A stretch of DNA of 64,000 nucleotides from Paraspadella gotoi. Taxonomy: Eukaryota > Chaetognatha. The DNA is taken from contig CM119265.1 of the NCBI GenBank assembly GCA_051294375.1, forward strand, positions 3,767,046 to 3,831,045, written 5' to 3'. The position numbers were made by a program, and so were the translations under genes. Positions 1-10,368 of the stretch are shown one piece after another (positions within the stretch are counted from its first letter, which is position 1; each line of letters starts with the position of its first letter). The notes under the pieces were generated by a model that was not told the DNA's origin, made no database searches, and worked only from the letters and a program-made list of their open reading frames with translations.

Positions 1-97
1 GATGAAGTTCTGGCGCAGGGTCGCATGCAGGCCTTTCGATCCTCGATGATCTGAGAGTCAGATAGGGTGGATTGAAATATTTATTAGAGTGGTTATG

Positions 98-445
98 GAG
101 ATGGTTATCTAGCTAAGGTAGTTCTATTACAGATTACTCTACATCTTGGGAAAAGATCGTAATAAGGCAAGTATTTTAATGGACAGCTTAGAAAGTGATT
201 AGGTACTCCTAGGCCAGACAATCAAATAGGATGCGAAGAGAGTAAGGTTTCTATGAAACTCCGAATAACGAGAGAGACTAAGCAACCGAGAGAGAGTCGA
301 AGTTGAGAGAGTGAGTCCGATCTCCAAAGACTCTATCCTGATTCCGGGGATGAAAGAGGAGGGGACGACGAGGGAGGAGTAGGCGTTGAGAGGGGGAAGA
401 GAAGGCCCGGGGGAGAGGAGTTCTGGCGTAAGGTGGAGCCCTATC
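98..445. repeat. Dispersed ~340 bp element, copy 1
   Basis: This segment matches 6283-6627 in direct orientation. Shared blocks in order include TATCTAGCTAA, GAGAGAGTCGAAG, GAGTGAGTCCGATCTCC, GAGGAGGGGACGACG, GGCGTTGAGAGGGGGAAG, AAGGCCCGGGGGAGAG and TTCTGGC-GTAAGGTG. The copies differ by substitutions and small indels, so this is an old repeat and not a recent assembly copy. Two direct copies ~6.2 kb apart could be LTRs, but no gag or pol frame is visible between them and the ends are not clear TG...CA. A non-autonomous element is equally likely. Confidence 0.7.
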
Positions 446-790
446 TTGTGCCCCTCTCTTGTCCGGAGACGCCCACTTGGGTCTTTGAATGTCACAGTGG
501 GCGTCGCCCTTGGTGTGGGTGTGGGAGTTGGTGGAGAGGTAGGGGCAGAGGCGGACGCCGGCCGGGTCAGGTGATTGGTGGTGGACGCGATGTTTGGGGC
601 GGAGGGGATTGGTCGTCCTAGGTCCTCTAGAGTTGACGCTTTCATTTGGTTGGTGATGGACGTTGGCGCTGGTCAGAGAGGGCGAAACCGGAAGGCGCCT
701 TGAGTCTCGTGATGGAACGGGCGGTAATCGCTGGTTCGGTAATCGGTTAATCAAAACGGTGGGAAGGCGGAAGGAATTGATTTTTTTGCC
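446..790. other. GC-rich open region, coding status unclear
   Basis: This GC-rich stretch next to the repeat is open in several frames on both strands. The longest minus-strand frame, 199-645, is Pro/Thr/Ser-rich, and a second minus frame reaches 754. Neither shows a recognisable domain, and the frames overlap the repeat, so neither is called as a gene. It could be the gag-like start of a decayed element or simply GC-rich sequence lacking stops. Confidence 0.25.
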
Positions 791-3700
791 CTTGAGTCTT
801 CAGGGGGTTGGCCTTTTTGGAGGGAGATGGAGGGTTAACAATAGTTTGGAGGGAGGGGAGAAGCACGCTACTTATAATCATCAAATTTTTTGGTCTTTTT
901 TTTGGTTTTTTTTCTAAGAAACTCAAAAATAAAAGTCAACCCAATTTCTCTAAAGTATTTAACAAAAGAGGAGAACCACTGAGAGAAAATAAAAAATGCT
1001 GCTTGCTATCAATGAACAGATTATAAAACTAACAAGTAAAACCACTATGAGATGCTGAAACACAATCTAAATATGAAACTAGAAAACGTTTCAGATAATT
1101 CAAATTTGTTTTTTTAAATTTCTAAATTCGAACTTAACGGAAAAGATGGCAAAAAAAGTGTATGTACCTCGCAATAAATCTTTACTTTGAAACTAAGAAA
1201 TAAAATGCACTACGAAATGATAAACTCAGGATAAATTATTAAACTAGAAGACGCGTTTCAAAGAAAGTTTAAAAAACATTTTCAAAGTTGAAAGAAAAAA
1301 TAGGAATTTAAAATCTGATAACTAATATATTTATTTTCTGTAATTTAGACGGTAAAATAAGGAGAAAGGCAATCTATGAAAAGATACCCCATTTCAAAAA
1401 GCTGCCAGCTTTAACAGTCAGCAAAGAAAAAAAATTTGTAAAAAACCAAGCGCGCAGGGTTGCGGAAGTAAAGGGGGGAAGCAGTGAAAGGAAGAGCGCA
1501 AGAGATGCAATGAGAAGACGTTGGTCCCTTGGAGGTCGCTGCAGAATAACCGCTATGAAAGATGTTGACGTTGATCGGGACGAACGTAAAAAGGCGGAGA
1601 TTTTGCCGGAGAGTCGCGAGAGAGTTGAAGTCGGGTAGAGGTAATTTTTGTTTGTTTTTATTTTCATTGATTCGGGAGTCCGTATGAAGGGGAGAGAGAG
1701 CAGGAGAGCGTGGGGATGGAGGGGGGGAGGAGAGTAATGAGAGGAAAGACCATCGCCAGTCGCCGGCGCCGAATCGTCGCCATCGTCATCATTCTTCGCC
1801 ATCGCCGTTTCTATCGCCTGTCGCCGTCGCCATCGACCTAAGGGAGGACTCAGAAAACCCATCTGGATAGTGAAATTGAGAATGGTTTTTTAAATATGTT
1901 ATCGTGATAATTCTAAGCCGTTGACCTTTGTTTAACTTATTTAATACTGGGAATGAGTTTGACTAAATCATTGTATGGGGTTTATTTTAAAATAATTTGT
2001 GGTTGCTTTTGTTTTTAAATGAACATTCGCCATAGGAACAGGCAAAAAAAACGGAGTAAACTAAGTTTTGTTTTCATACACGTTAACTTAAATATTTTTT
2101 TATACTCAACAATACTTAATATAAGTGTGACTGTAGATTCCATGGATGATGTTTGAACCAATTGACTCGTCTTTCGTTCCTGAATGAGTTTCCAGCAGGA
2201 GAAATAGCTGAAGCTAAGAGATTTAATCAGTGAAGGTTCAGGGATCTTTAGGGAATTAATTTCAATGAAAAATAAAAATATCAAATAACCGAAATTAATG
2301 ATCAGAATTGATAAAAGGAAAGGAGGCAACGGAAACTAAGTTAATCCTGGAGTCGGAAGTAAATCAATAAGCGCAAAAGAGAAAAGATTTGCAAGACGCA
2401 ACGTATAAATTGACATTGTTTGTGCAAAAAAAAAAAAAAAAAAAAAAACTGGTTTCAGACAGAAGTAGAGCACTAGTTTTCAAGATAGTTGGTGGTGGGT
2501 TTAGAGAAGGGGGCAAGTCATTAATCATTAAACACCAGCCATACAGAACTTAGAAGACGCTTTGAAAGGGTATGATTTGGAGTTTTGATTTTGTAAGATT
2601 TTTGGGTTTTTGTTTTGATTTTTTGAGTTTTCAGTCGTATTTTAAGATCAGAAGGGTGAGGGGAGGCAATCCTCTGCGTTTAGTTACTTGGAGTGAATCA
2701 TTGTGATTCATGCTCACCTATTTCTCTTTTTCCACCATCGGGTCTTGACTTGTTATTATTTCAGCAGGAAGCCGTTTCTATGAATTTTGTAAATCCCACT
2801 TATAGGGTAGCGATGTCGCTTTTCATCAATCTTTATCCGGTAAGGCTTTCATTTCTTCCCTGATTTTCATAAACAAATTGCAAGTTTGTTTAACTTTTTG
2901 AACTTTGCGTTTCTGACATGGAAGGGTCCAGATAACCCTCCCTCACTCTTCTTGGTAAAGAAATGACATGGTTTTAGAATAATTTTAATAAATCTTCTGA
3001 GGCTCTGCCTGTTCTTTGCATTCCCTTGTTCATTATTTATGTATTTTGTTTAAAATATTTTATTTCTGGTTTTAAATGGCGCTGCAGTCACGATCAATAA
3101 AAGAGCTGGAGTTGAAAGCAATCTTGGCTGGCTTTTGAAGATGCTGTTTCCGGTTTAGAAATTGTTGGTATTTGATGTTTCCCTAGGTATTGATGTTGCT
3201 GTTGTTGTTAAGTTGCTGTTGTTGGTGCATGTATCCTTGCTGGAAAAGTTGACATCGTCATGGGAAACTAATGGGTGTAATGCCAAAGTTACGTTTTGTC
3301 GGTTTTAGCACAGGATGAATCATGAAGTGAGGAATGGTTGAAACCCATTGCAGACGAAAACAACGACCATTAGGACCGACAATGCTTGGAGACCATGACG
3401 TGGCACAGACCATCTAAAACAAAGTCGATGGTTTGTAAGCAAATAATTTTCTTGTCATTAAAATGAAGATTCTTGAATTTGAAATCAGCGTGGGTTATTG
3501 AGTGGTCATTCCCGCAAAATGAGACAGGTCACAGATTGTAGATTGCGAGAGAGAGAAGAATTTGGTGTTTTTTACTTGGTTGGTGTTTCTTATGCGCGCA
3601 TATTCTCCGAAACGGATTTTTGATTAGATGAAGAAATGTGTGCAGAAAAATGTTTTTTATTAGACTAGGCTGTTGTAGAGAGAGGGAGACAGGGAAGTTT

Positions 3701-4200
3701 CATTTTTATCATTTGTAGTCAAGTCGAGTCAGGCGGCGAGCAAAGTGAACTTGGTTTGCTTGCCTTTCTGCTTAATTTTTCCTTTTTCTTTAAGTTCTCT
3801 CTTGACTTCATTAAGCTCCTGTTCTTTCTTGCCAGAAGTCATTACTGTTTTGTCAAATTTTATCTGAATTTGTGAAATCGTTCTCATTTTGATTTTCCAG
3901 TTTCTGACAGTTTTTCTTTAGTTTCTTTAGCTCTAGAGTTTATGTTGCTTAAAATTTCTGTTTGCTGTTTCAAATTTCGTCCCCTCTTTTTTCATGCTTT
4001 CCTTTAAGTTTCTAAAAATACATTCACTCCAGTTATCCATTCTGTTCTCATAATAGCATATTATCTTGTCTAATAAGTTATTATTCTAATTGCTGAAACC
4101 TCTTTGTTTATTACTTTGGAAACGACGTCTAGCCAAGCGAAGCTTCTTCCGAGAGTAGAGGTGGCAATGGACCGCAGGATTAAAGTTATCAAATCGGGAG
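791..4200. other. AT-rich intergenic DNA with one weak exon candidate
   Basis: Mostly AT-rich sequence without a convincing gene. At 1551-1632 on the plus strand there is a short open piece starting MKDVDVDRDERKKAEILPES, followed by GG|GTAGAG, a weak donor. It is noted only as a possibility because the acceptor upstream is poor. A 20-plus A run lies near 2427-2449. Nothing else supportable was seen from 2450 to 4200. Confidence 0.3.
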
Positions 4201-4259
4201 TATTCATCATCCTATATTGAATGGTATTCCATTTTGGAAGAGACTTTCTTTATTTCCGA

Positions 4260-5060
4260 GAAAGGATAAAGAAACCAGAGAAAACGGGGAGAGGGAGTGA
4301 GAGGGGAGAGAAGAAGCTGAAAGAGAGGGAAGTTGAGAGAGAGAGGGTGGAGAGAGAGAGCAAGAGAGAGATAGAGGGAGAAGGGAGAGAGAAAGAGAGA
4401 GATGTGAGAGGATGAGCGGAGGCAAATCTTAGCCCCGGCGAGATTTTTCGAGGGAGAGGGATCGCAGTCGATTTTGGTTTTTTTTGTTTCCTCGCGATGC
4501 CAGTCACGTGACGACAGAAGTGTGCCAGCCCAGAAGGCCAAAAGAGAGATTTTGACCGTGGAGAGAGAGAGGAAAAGAGTGAGAGGAGAGAAAGCGGAGG
4601 AAGGAGAGAGAGAAAGGAAGGTCTCTGGCCGGCGGTAGAAATAAGTCCGATAAAAAATTTGACTTAAAATTAAAATTAGTCAGAGAGCAAAATTCGAGAA
4701 TAAAATCAAAATAAAATCCAAAAATAAATTTCAAGTTTAAATTGAGATAATTTTAATTAAATTTAAAAATAAATTCAAAAAAGATTCGCAAATAGAGGGG
4801 AGAATGAGAGGGAGGGAGGGAGGGAGAGAGAGAAAGAGGGAGAAAGAGAAGAGAGAGAGAGAGACTGAGAAGAGAGAGAGAAAGAAGAGGAGCGAGTAGG
4901 AAGGAGAGAGACGGCGGTCATTATTTTTTTTCTGATGCAATGCCTAGACACGTGACGACGTTGAAGCTTCAAAGCAAGGGGCAAGAGAGACAAATATTTT
5001 GACCGCGGGTGAGAGAGAGAGAGATAAACGTTCAGGAAAGGAGAGGGAGTGAAGAGAGGC
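4260..5060. repeat. Interrupted GA/GGGA purine-rich tracts
   Basis: Two blocks of imperfect GAGAGA/GGGA repeats (about 4285-4410 and 4795-4890) make open frames rich in Arg/Glu on plus and Ser/Leu on minus. These are repeat translations. Between and after them lie two CACGTG sites, GTCACGTGACG near 4503 and ACACGTGACGACG near 4953, in similar surroundings (TGCCAGTCACGTGACGAC and TGCCTAGACACGTGACGAC), so the two blocks may themselves be a diverged duplication. Confidence 0.6.
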
Positions 5061-6090
5061 GGGAAGAGACTCGTTGCAGCTGGCTCTTTCAAGTGAGGAA
5101 TGGATGAGGAAGGAGAAGCGCCAAAGTAAAGGGAAGAAAGAAGACGGAGGACAGGAAGAAGAGCAAATGAAGAAAAAGGCGCAAAAAAAAAAAAAAAAAA
5201 TTACGCTGAGATCGAGGATCGACTCACGGGTCCCAATAGCGCGCCGAAAGGAGGGTGTGCGTTACCAAAGGAATGTCAGTAAGGAAAGTGAGGAAAAGAA
5301 GATTGAATTGATTGTACAGATGTTGTATTAGATCGTAAGTTGATGAAAAGGATCGAGAAAGAGTCAAAGTAGTGAAATAGTGAAAAATCGAGTTGTGAGT
5401 TAATAATTGTGAAAGCAATAAAAATCGAAGGAGTTGAATTATTGTATAAAAAATTGAGTATAGTGCAGATGAAAAATGGTGAATTAATAAAAATACGAAA
5501 GGTGAGTTAAAATGGACAAAGTATGAAATGGAAATAGTGAGTGAAAATAGTTGAAATTAAAAGGATTAGTGAGTTTAAGTAATGGCAACAGTAAAGAATT
5601 TACAGGATAAAATTAAAGTTGAAATAATGTGCGTGGGGTAGGACAGTGAGGCAATGTAAGTTAAATTAACAGGAAGCATAATAGAATAAAATCGAATTGA
5701 ATTGAAGTATAGGGAGTAGTTAAAATAGTAAGAAAATTACTAATGGAAAAAATTCATTTATGGCCCGGTTATCTTGCCTAAAAGGGGGAAGATTACGATT
5801 TTATTATGTTTTATTATGTCCCGGGAGAAAATTTAAAGCTTAAAAAAAATAAAAAAAAAAAAGGGTTTGGATTTAAAGTTTGGAAATTCCCCTTTTTACT
5901 GTTTTGGGTAAAGGTTTGAAAGGGATGAGTGCAGGTTCTTTGTTTTTCGTCTTTCTTTTTGGCGTTGAATTGAAGAAAATTTATTTTTCAAACGTTTTTG
6001 CGTGATGAGGAGAAAAAAAACTTTTTGTCCAAAATTATAGGTAGAGTTAAAAGTTGTTTGTTTATTTTTTTATTTTTTTTTATTTTTTTT
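5061..6090. other. Intergenic, AT-rich, weak plus-strand open frame
   Basis: A purine-rich plus-strand frame ends at 5331 with a moderately complex tail (SRVPIARRKEGVRYQRNVS). Its beginning is low-complexity Lys/Glu, and no splice signal decides whether it is real. From 5332 to 6060 the sequence is AT-rich with many stops. The T-rich run at 6058-6095 is the polypyrimidine tract of the exon that follows. Confidence 0.25.
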
Positions 6091-6097
6091 ATTTTAG

Positions 6098-6301
6098 CGC
6101 GATGAAAGATTAGAAGAAGAATTAGCGCATGAAAAAAATTTAGGTTTAGAAAGGATGGAAGAAAAAAAAATGTGGGGTGGGTTGGCCGAGGGTTTTGCCG
6201 GTAGCCAGTTAGTCGTAGAGCAGGGAAGCTTAATCCTGGGAGTTAACCTTGGGGGAGAGGGCCTTGCATTGGGCGTCACTGGAAGATGGGTATCTAGCTA
6301 A
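6098..6301 (+). CDS. Probable terminal coding exon, unknown protein
   Basis: A very strong acceptor, a T-rich tract ending TTTTAG, is followed by 67 open codons and TAA at 6299-6301. The peptide begins RDERLEEELAHEKNLGLERM, a charged helical stretch, then has WGGLAEGFAGSQLVVEQGSL and a glycine-rich hydrophobic end LGVNLGGEGLALGVTG. The composition is complex, unlike the repeat translations nearby, and the opposite strand is less protein-like. No ATG is near the start, so an upstream exon is required; none was identified. The last codons run into the start of the dispersed element copy at 6283, so the original C-terminus may have been replaced by repeat sequence. I recognise no family. Confidence 0.45.
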   Translation, partial: RDERLEEELAHEKNLGLERMEEKKMWGGLAEGFAGSQLVVEQGSLILGVNLGGEGLALGVTGRWVSS

Positions 6302-6627
6302 AGTAGGTACTATCTAGTCTCTCATCGGGAAAAAGGTATTAGGCAAGTATGTAATGGTAATAGGGAAAACAGAATATAACAAAGGGTATCAAGGGTACAT
6401 AAAAGCGGGGCAGAAGGGAGAGGGAAAGTTGCAGACCCCGCAGACCGAGAGGAGAAACCGAGAAGAGAGTCGAAGTATGAGAGAGTGAGTCCGATCTCCA
6501 GGACTCTATTCCGTTGACTCCGGAGAAGAGGAGGGGACGACGACGCGGTTAGGAGGAGGCGTTGAGAGGGGGAAGCAGAAGGCCCGGGGGAGAGAGAGGT
6601 TCTGGCAGTAAGGTGAAGCCTCTATCT
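6283..6627. repeat. Dispersed ~340 bp element, copy 2
   Basis: Second direct copy of the element at 98-445. It contains a TATA-like ACATAAAAGCGGGG near 6398 that the other copy lacks. The copy ends near CTCTATCT; beyond that the flanks of the two copies are unrelated. Confidence 0.7.
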
Positions 6628-6928
6628 GGTTAGAAATCAGTATTAATATTTTTATCACCCACTGAATTACATCACATTTTAAAATCTAATTTAAAGGAAT
6701 GTTTTTGTAAGTGGCCACTTATTAAGAGATGTTAGTACGAGGCAGATCAAATCAATTATTTAAGGCGAATCGAATAAGTTATTATGAGAATCAATAACAA
6801 ACTAAGCAATTAGTCCGGTGTTTGAGATTTGACATCACAGATTAATTTATTCAATTTTTAAAGCTAGTAATAACAGGAAGGAATATTAATAATAAATTAA
6901 ATTTTATATGATGATATAAACATTTTAC

Positions 6929-7081
6929 CTGTCCGAGAAAACTTGGCCGGAATATCGCCGAACGTGCCCGGCCACTTGCCCTGCACGATGTTTTCCGCCC
7001 CACCGGGCCCGAGACGGACGCGCGGGCAAGTGACGCTTGGAAGGTTTGATCGGGCATAGGGATTGCAGGGAGGTGGGAAAG
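6929..7081 (-). CDS. Exon f of the Cys-containing gene
   Basis: Acceptor TCCCCCACCGATCCAAAG and donor ACAG|GTAAAA. Phase 1 in matches exon e. The peptide contains FPPPCNPYARSNLPSVTCPR and VRLGPGGAENIVQGKWPGTF, and ends DIPAKFSRT in phase 1, so at least one more exon follows downstream. None was found between 6929 and 6630, which is AT-rich. This exon lies left of the duplicated segment and exists once. Confidence 0.65.
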
Positions 7082-8445
7082 CTTTGGATCGGTGGGGGAG
7101 TTGAAAATAACCGAGTTAATTGATGGCGCATTCAACGTATTTCTATCATTCTTACATCGCCACATCACCCTTACATAATTCTTGCTTTATCCCATCAACG
7201 TTACTTCAAATTTTACGGGTTTTCTTATAATCCAGTGTATAACTTAGTATAAACATAGTATAAACACTTTGGACCCTGAATCTTTGTGCAAACCGAAGCC
7301 ATTTGTTTAGATTTTCGTAGTTGTGGAATTTATAATTTTCTTCTATCATCTTTGTTGTGGAACTGTAACAACAGTGTAACTGCAGCGTCCTCTAATGTAC
7401 TACATTCGAAATTTTATTTTACGTACAAAAATTTTCCATTCATTCATTCATTCATTCATTCATTCATTCATTCATTCATTCATTTCCCCTAACTCACCCG
7501 GGGGCATCGTAGGCCTGGATGACCTGTCCTTTTCAGCCACGTGCACTTTGATGTTCTGACAGTCGTAGCAACAAGCGTTACCGGCGAGCGGTTGGAACAA
7601 CTCGAAGGAGGTCGGCTGCTTCTCAGAGAGCATGTAGGGTCGACGAGGCCATCCGCGGTTTAGGTTGTGGCAGGGGTTGACGAAGGAGGCCTGGGGTTGT
7701 GGTGGGAGATGTGGGTCTGGAAGCGCCGATGGTTGTGGAGTAAATGACTCGAAAATGAGGTGACCTTTGAGTAAATGGAAGGGCCGACACTCGGGAGGAT
7801 ATGGTCGGGATTGTAATCCATGTCGGGGACTGGAGGATTCGGATGCCAGTCTCTATAGGGGGGGCGGGGGGAGGAATCAATAGAGATGGATGAAGCGGAT
7901 TGACTACTGCATTGATGTTGCACACAATAGATCCTCAAATGAATTAAATAAAACGAATCAAACCTTTTTTTGTAAAAGTGGTTGAGATAAAAAAGTCGTA
8001 CAATCGATTTTTAGGTATTGGAAAAGCAAAGGGAATAGAATTTGCTAATTGTACAATATAAAGAGAAAGAGAGAAAACATTACTAAAAAAGAATATCAAG
8101 AATATCAAAACCGTCGTTTGCACAGAAGAAGAAAAATAATTTCATCGAGGTTATTAAAATTTCTGAAGAATTCTATGAGCGATTATATACACCGGCGATC
8201 AACACCCCCTAGCACCCCGGCGCTCAACACCCCCTAGCACCCCGGCGCTCAACACCCCCTTGCACCACCGAGGACTCTGACCTATCGATCCCCGAGTTGG
8301 GATTCGGCGGACAAATCCTTCCCTTCGCGTGGACGATGGGTTGGCATCGTCTCGTCTCGGGGTCACAACCGAATCGCTCCACGTAGGTGGTCAAGTAGTT
8401 TTGGCGAATGTCGTCCGCTGAATGGAGGGAGAAGGGGGGAATCAT

Positions 8446-8514
<69 letters not shown>

Positions 8515-9379
8515 CACCTTCTTTCCCTCCCTCCCTCCCTCCCTCCACTCACGTCGGTTCTCTCTCTTCACTCTCTCCATCTCTTCCCTGTTATGCTCCG
8601 CCAGTCCCCAGTCGCAGTTGATTCTCCTACAGCCTTCGGTGCAACAGAAAGGACATCTACCGTCGGTTCTGTTTTCGCATTCGATGTTGAATCCTTTTTC
8701 CGAGTCGCGACATTTGCGGACCATGTAGCGCACCTTTTAGAGAAGGATTGGGTGAGTCAGTTAATTGGGTAAGTCTATATAGGTCCTTTCCTTGTGATCA
8801 AAGTTGTCAGTTTTGCAAATAGTTCGTATATTTTATTAGTCCATTGTTCGTTTCTCTCGTTCGTTCTCTTTTTTTGGTTCGTTCTTTCGTTCGTCCGTCC
8901 GTCCGGCCATGCGTTGCTTCATTCGTTTCCTCCTTCTTCATTATTTAATTCTATTGTCATTCACTCCGTCCGTCCACTCATTCATTCATTCATTCATTCG
9001 TTCGTTCGTTCGTTCGTTCGTTCGTTCGTTCGTTCGTTCGTTCGTTCGTTCGTTCGTTCGTTCGTTCGTTCACCTGAGCCTCCGTAGGTTTCCATATTCT
9101 CGGATGATTCCCGATTTGCGCCAAATATTTTTCGTCTTTCTGATATTCGCCGATCATGATCACAGATTGAACTGTGGGTCTTTATTTATTAACTTTACTA
9201 TATATTAGCCTATCGACAATTAACTTATGTCTCCGATAGTTTGGGTCTCAACAAAAAAAAATAATGCTGCTAAATAATTTGACATACATACAATAAACGA
9301 AAAAAACCTTCGCTGTCTTAAAAATATTATCGGCTATTATGACTTTTTACAGTTGATAACTAACGAATTCGTCGTGAAG

Positions 9380-9431
<52 letters not shown>

Positions 9432-9657
9432 CTCATCATTAACTGACATCTACCAGCCGGAGCCAATTGTTGCTTCGCTCCAGAAACGTCGGTAATTGAC
9501 CCACAAAACTGACCAAGCGCCGCGACCTGACCTGACCTGATCCGACCACTTTGACTCACCTTAACTTACCTTTAGGGATCTTAAATTGTTCGCTGGTGAG
9601 GTTTCTTGACGGCGGTTGACCATTTTCGAGGGTAAAGTTAGAGACAATAGAAGAAAC
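6929..9657 (-). CDS. Multi-exon gene for a cysteine-containing protein, family unknown
   Basis: Six minus-strand exons join in a single frame: 9657-9570, 9171-9074, 8733-8553, 8417-8269, 7852-7498 and 7081-6929. Each has an AG acceptor and a GT donor, and splice phases match at every junction (1, 0, 1, 0, 1). The joined product is about 340 residues and incomplete at both ends: no start codon or stop was found. It has one Cys-rich block (exon 8733-8553, CPFCCTEGCRRINC), isolated paired cysteines in the next exons, and a Pro-rich middle. This pattern suggests a secreted or extracellular protein, but no signal peptide is visible because the first exon is missing. I do not recognise the family. 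Because exons are short and lack ATG codons, simple open-frame calling misses this gene. A broken second set of exons lies in the duplicate at 10708-14195. Confidence 0.7.
7437..7483. repeat. (CATT)n microsatellite
   Basis: About twelve CATT units, present again at about 10721-10760 in the right copy. Open frames reading FIHSFIHS come from this array. Confidence 0.95.
7498..7852 (-). CDS. Exon e, Pro-rich with CCYDC
   Basis: The acceptor is a C-rich tract ending CTATAG; the donor is CGG|GTGAGT, close to consensus. The 355 nt stay open in one frame, with PFHLLKGHLIFESFTPQP, a proline-rich spacer, FVNPCHNLNRGWPRRPYML and FQPLAGNACCYDCQNIKVHV. In the first half another frame (DWHPNPPVPDMDYNPDHIL) also looks coding, so a one-base assembly error near 7757-7765 cannot be excluded. 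That site is an A run whose length differs between the two copies of the duplicated segment. Confidence 0.65.
8269..8417 (-). CDS. Exon d of the Cys-containing gene
   Basis: A strong acceptor (CCCTTCTCCCTCCATTCAG) opens the exon. It encodes DDIRQNYLTTYVERFGCDP, then ETRRCQPIVHAKGRICPPNP. Two donors are possible: TCG|GTGGTG at 8269 gives phase 0 and joins exon e in its fully open frame. TAG|GTCAGA at 8282 looks stronger but gives phase 2, which reads the first part of exon e in another plausible frame and then needs a one-base shift near 7760. Confidence 0.65.
8449..8508. repeat. (CT)n array in intron c-d
   Basis: About 30 CT units, reading as GA on the coding strand of the Cys-containing gene, so it is not its polypyrimidine tract. 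The right copy at 11715-11780 is interrupted by single extra or missing bases. Confidence 0.95.
8553..8733 (-). CDS. Exon c, cysteine-rich block
   Basis: Acceptor CTTCTCTAAAAG and donor GAC|GTGAGT. The 181 nt encode 60 residues beginning VRYMVRKCRDSEKGF, then IECENRTDGRCPFCC and TEGCRRINCDWG, ending in a charged helix EHNREEMERVKRENR. Seven cysteines lie within about 32 residues, including a CxxCC, typical of a disulphide-bonded extracellular module or a small metal-binding one. The donor is followed by GGGA/GA repeat that fills the intron to exon d. Confidence 0.7.
8979..9070. repeat. (CATT)n then (CGTT)n array
   Basis: CATT units at 8979-8997 pass into about 18 CGTT units. The same locus in the right copy (12226-12568) is almost entirely CGTC. 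The array lies in the intron between exons b and c. Confidence 0.9.
9074..9171 (-). CDS. Exon b of the Cys-containing gene
   Basis: Starts after CCACAG and ends CAG|GTGAAC. The 98 nt encode a compact segment, MIGEYQKDEKYLAQIGNHPR, followed by IWKPTEAQ. Phase 1 in and phase 0 out agree with exons a and c. The acceptor lacks a good polypyrimidine tract, which is the weakest point of the gene model. The donor borders the (TTCG)n array. Confidence 0.6.
9570..9657 (-). CDS. Exon a of the Cys-containing gene
   Basis: Acceptor TGTCTGTTTGTAG and donor AAAG|GTAAGT are both near consensus. The 88 nt encode 29 residues with the core FTLENGQPPSRNLTSEQFK and leave phase 1. The sequon NLT could be N-glycosylated if the protein is secreted. 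An ATG in another frame (MVNRRQETSP) is rejected because that frame does not continue into the next exon. This is the most 5' exon I can place. Confidence 0.65.
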
Positions 9658-9875
9658 CTACAAACAGACAAATAAGACTCGTCTCTATCTATTATCATTT
9701 TCAATAAAAATGTCATTATCATTTCTTTAGTTAAGGAATTATCGAATGAAGGAAAGACAAAGAGTAGAAAAAACGACAAAGGGGAAGAGAGAGATAGAGA
9801 GAGAAAGAGAATCTCTCACTCTCTCTCTCTGTTATGTCTCTTCAAAGAACTATTTAATGCCTAATGGTCCGGTCA

Positions 9876-9914
9876 GCGCCGGCATAAAGACGGTTCAAAA
9901 GGAATGGAGCAAAG
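9876..9914 (+). CDS. Weak plus-strand exon candidate
   Basis: A CT array and GTTATGTCTCTTCAAAG form a good acceptor, followed by an open frame reading NYLMPNGPVSAGIKTVQKEW and a possible donor AAAG|GTCAAG. It lies opposite the upstream part of the Cys-containing gene, and a minus-strand frame over the same bases is also open, so strand is uncertain. The same sequence recurs in the right copy with indels. Confidence 0.25.
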
Positions 9915-9936
9915 GTCAAGATCTCGACAAGATGAT

Positions 9937-9940
<4 letters not shown>

Positions 9941-10007
<67 letters not shown>
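9941..10007. repeat. (CT)n array
   Basis: About 33 CT units; counterpart at 13438-13508. Sequence between this array and 10250 is open on both strands (for example VNDLVNDAVGVTVAEVNAK on minus, which ends at a TGA or a weak donor), but no exon could be fixed. Confidence 0.95.
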
Positions 10008-10009
<2 letters not shown>

Positions 10010-10357
10010 CCGCCACTCTTGACGCCCCCAGACGAGTTCCGTCTCCCGCTTTCGCCCTTAATCCGACTCCACGCCTTCTTTACTATTCTCTCTCTCTCTC
10101 TCTTTCCCTCAGAGCGTCACTTTGCGTTCACTTCGGCCACCGTTACGCCCACTGCATCGTTCACCAAATCGTTCACACGCCCTCGGCATCATTCTATCGC
10201 CGGAGTCGTAGTAGTAGTAGTAGTAGTACTAGTAGTAGTCGTATTGTTCATTTGCTTGAAACATCGTTAACTGACATAGCGTTTAATCCATTTACTATTC
10301 TCACTAATCCTCAGCTGGTTCACAAACCACATGAAAATGAGATGGAAAGCTACAAAT

Positions 10358-10368
10358 GGTATAAAAAG
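10358..10368 (+). promoter_or_regulatory. TATA-like box
   Basis: GGTATAAAAAGG matches a strong TATA element on the plus strand and is conserved in the right copy near 13870. No transcript starting downstream can be identified, so promoter function is an inference. Confidence 0.25.

Noticed and set aside
1374-1862. Minus-strand 162-codon ORF
   Set aside because: Composition changes abruptly along the frame, with no domain; probably chance openness in GC-rich sequence.
8408-8772. Open frames rich in Ser-Leu or Arg-Glu over CT/GA arrays
   Set aside because: They are translations of dinucleotide arrays, which lack stops in every frame; the same applies at 9941, 13438, 28417, 34255, 39084, 39570, 46005, 53245 and 58019.
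10080-10250. Minus exon VNDLVNDAVGVTVAEVNAK as a further exon of the Cys-containing gene
   Set aside because: The donor leaves phase 2, which does not match exon a in its supported frame, and the plus strand is equally open.
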